Shown piece after piece: positions 62,851 to 64,000 of a DNA stretch of 64,000 nucleotides; the first letter of the stretch is position 1, and each line of letters begins with the position of its first letter. The DNA is from Algoriphagus sp. AK58. GTDB taxonomy: Bacteria > Bacteroidota > Bacteroidia > Cytophagales > Cyclobacteriaceae. Location of the stretch: the NCBI RefSeq assembly GCF_014324365.1, contig NZ_QEIG01000005.1, forward strand, positions 302,919 to 366,918, given 5' to 3'. The position numbers were made by a program, and so were the translations under genes. The notes below the pieces were generated by a model, which searched no databases, was not told where the DNA came from, and worked only from the letters and a program-made list of their open reading frames with translations.

Positions 62851-63969
62851 ATGAGCAAAAAACCAATCAACATCGCCATCATCGGTTTGGGCTTTGGTGC
62901 CGAATTTATTCCGATTTATCAAAAACACCCGCTGGCCAACATGTATGCGGTTTGCCAGCGCAATAAAGAAAAGGCCGAGGAAATCGGCAAAGCGTTCGGC
63001 ATCGAAAAGGTCTATACCGACTATGATGAACTGCTGAAAGATCCCAATATCGACGCAGTACACATCAACACGCCGATTCAAAACCATGCTGAGCAGTCCA
63101 TCAAAGCCCTCAAAGCAGGAAAACACGTGGCCTGTACCGTTCCGATGGCCACCACAGTGGAAGAATGCCGTCAGATCGTCGAGCTTTGCGAGCAGACAGG
63201 CTTGACCTACATGATGATGGAAACGGTGATCTACAGCCGTGAATTCCTCTTTGTGAAGGAGATGTATGAAAAAGGGGAATTGGGCAAAATTCAGTTTCTC
63301 CGAGCTTCCCATCAGCAGGAGATGGCCGGATGGCCGGGCTATTGGGAAGGCCTCCCTCCTATGCATTATGCCACCCACTGCGTAGGACCAGTCTTGGCTT
63401 TGCCCAAGGGACAGGCCGAATATGTGTCTTGCTTGGGTTCAGGCAGAATCGATGAGAATTTGATTCCAAAGTACGGTTCTCCCTTTGCCATCGAGACTTG
63501 CCACATCAAACTGAAAGATTCTGATTTGGCAGCAGAAGTGACCCGCTCGCTTTTCAATACTGCCAGACAGTACCGGGAGAGTTTCGACGTATACGGTTCT
63601 AAAAAGTCCTTCGAATGGACGCTCATCGAGCACGAAGACTCCGTGATTCATACGGGTGAAGTGCCTGAGCGGGTAAAAATCCCTGACTATGCCCACCTGC
63701 TGCCGGAAGGTATCCAAAAATTTACCACCCAAGGCGTGTATGACTCCGACGAAAACCAGCACCTGTCCTTCATCCAAGGTTCAGGTCACGGAGGTTCTCA
63801 CCCTCACTTGGTCAATGAATTTTTGAATGCATTGGTAGAAGAAAGAGCTCCTTACCCTGATGCCAGGCAGTCTGCCAACATCACCTGTGTGGGGATTTTG
63901 GCACATGAGTCAGCCATGGAAGGCGGAAAAATCAAATACCTGCCCGAGTTCACCCTCAGCAAAAAGTAA
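62851..63969 (+). CDS. Gfo/Idh/MocA family oxidoreductase, cytoplasmic
   Basis: 372 aa with no signal peptide, unlike the two exported members in this window. The NAD-binding start INIAIIGLGFGAEFIPIY leads to AGKHVACTVPMATTVEECRQ, in which the usual EKP is replaced by TVP, suggesting an altered catalytic lysine. The second domain has LRASHQQEMAGWPGYWEGLPPMHYATH and HGGSHPHLVNEF. It follows the sugar epimerase after a 147-bp gap and probably acts in the same keto-sugar pathway. Confidence 0.88.
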   Translation: MSKKPINIAIIGLGFGAEFIPIYQKHPLANMYAVCQRNKEKAEEIGKAFGIEKVYTDYDELLKDPNIDAVHINTPIQNHAEQSIKALKAGKHVACTVPMATTVEECRQIVELCEQTGLTYMMMETVIYSREFLFVKEMYEKGELGKIQFLRASHQQEMAGWPGYWEGLPPMHYATHCVGPVLALPKGQAEYVSCLGSGRIDENLIPKYGSPFAIETCHIKLKDSDLAAEVTRSLFNTARQYRESFDVYGSKKSFEWTLIEHEDSVIHTGEVPERVKIPDYAHLLPEGIQKFTTQGVYDSDENQHLSFIQGSGHGGSHPHLVNEFLNALVEERAPYPDARQSANITCVGILAHESAMEGGKIKYLPEFTLSKK

Positions 63970-64000
63970 AACAACAAGGCCTGGAAATGAACTAGCCCCC

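Noticed and set aside
1..64000. CRISPR arrays, tRNA/rRNA genes, prophage or transposase genes
   Set aside because: I looked for regular spaced repeats, cloverleaf-like segments and transposase or integrase motifs and saw none; a tRNA scan and IS search would settle this.

Overview
The window looks like chromosome of a free-living, carbohydrate-degrading member of the Bacteroidota, probably Cytophagales (an Algoriphagus/Cyclobacteriaceae-like organism). This is inferred from SusC/SusD proteins, many lipoproteins ending in a Cys lipobox, Tat-signal Gfo/Idh/MocA oxidoreductases, DUF1080 and ThuA-type proteins, LytS/LytTR signalling, the low-to-mid GC content and sparse Shine-Dalgarno sites. I saw no tRNA, rRNA, CRISPR array, phage module or insertion sequence.

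Layout. (1) 1-7510: the tail of a SusC receptor, a SusD lipoprotein, a FAD-dependent lipoprotein oxidoreductase, a DUF1080/PA14-like protein and a beta-propeller fused to cytochrome c, together an uptake plus oxidative sugar module. (2) 7711-14554: a GH95 fucosidase-type enzyme, then a BNR_4 protein, an SGNH hydrolase and a LamG protein. (3) 14650-24226: a decayed SDR gene, an NADP-dependent reductase, bestrophin, a DUF481 barrel, DJ-1/PfpI, an HxlR regulator, cysteine desulfurase, Uma2, and a MobA-like/XdhC/sterol-desaturase operon. (4) 24237-31516: an amino-sugar cluster (NagB, sugar MFS, NagA, Gfo/Idh, NagX-like) interrupted by palindromic repeats, followed by a second Gfo/Idh protein. (5) 31605-40690: a small lipoprotein, an M1 peptidase, a LolA-like/two FtsX permeases/ATPase/beta-barrel envelope-transport operon, and a Gly-rich lipoprotein. 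(6) 40902-52093, minus strand: a compact beta-1,3-glucan operon with a secreted GH2/GH158-like hydrolase, a very large GH149-type phosphorylase, a cytoplasmic GH3, a GH17 lipoprotein, a sugar transporter fused to a GH17 domain, and a stand-alone GH17. (7) 52402-58219: an SLC13 transporter, a translationally coupled serine hydrolase/36-aa peptide/LytS kinase/LytTR regulator set, and an AraC regulator. (8) 58351-63969: a giant ThuA-propeller-HEAT-LamG-cupredoxin lipoprotein with a sugar epimerase and a Gfo/Idh oxidoreductase.

Main points. The beta-1,3-glucan operon couples import and intracellular cleavage in one polypeptide (MFS-GH17) and seems to feed a phosphorylase, with no SusCD pair of its own. 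The LytTR regulator has lost the middle of its receiver domain, including the phosphoacceptor Asp, yet remains in frame and coupled to its kinase. Several periplasmic sugar-oxidation proteins carry their own electron carriers (cytochrome c at one locus, a blue-copper domain at the other), which suggests respiratory-chain-linked sugar oxidation. All functions are read from sequence motifs and family knowledge; no database search was run.
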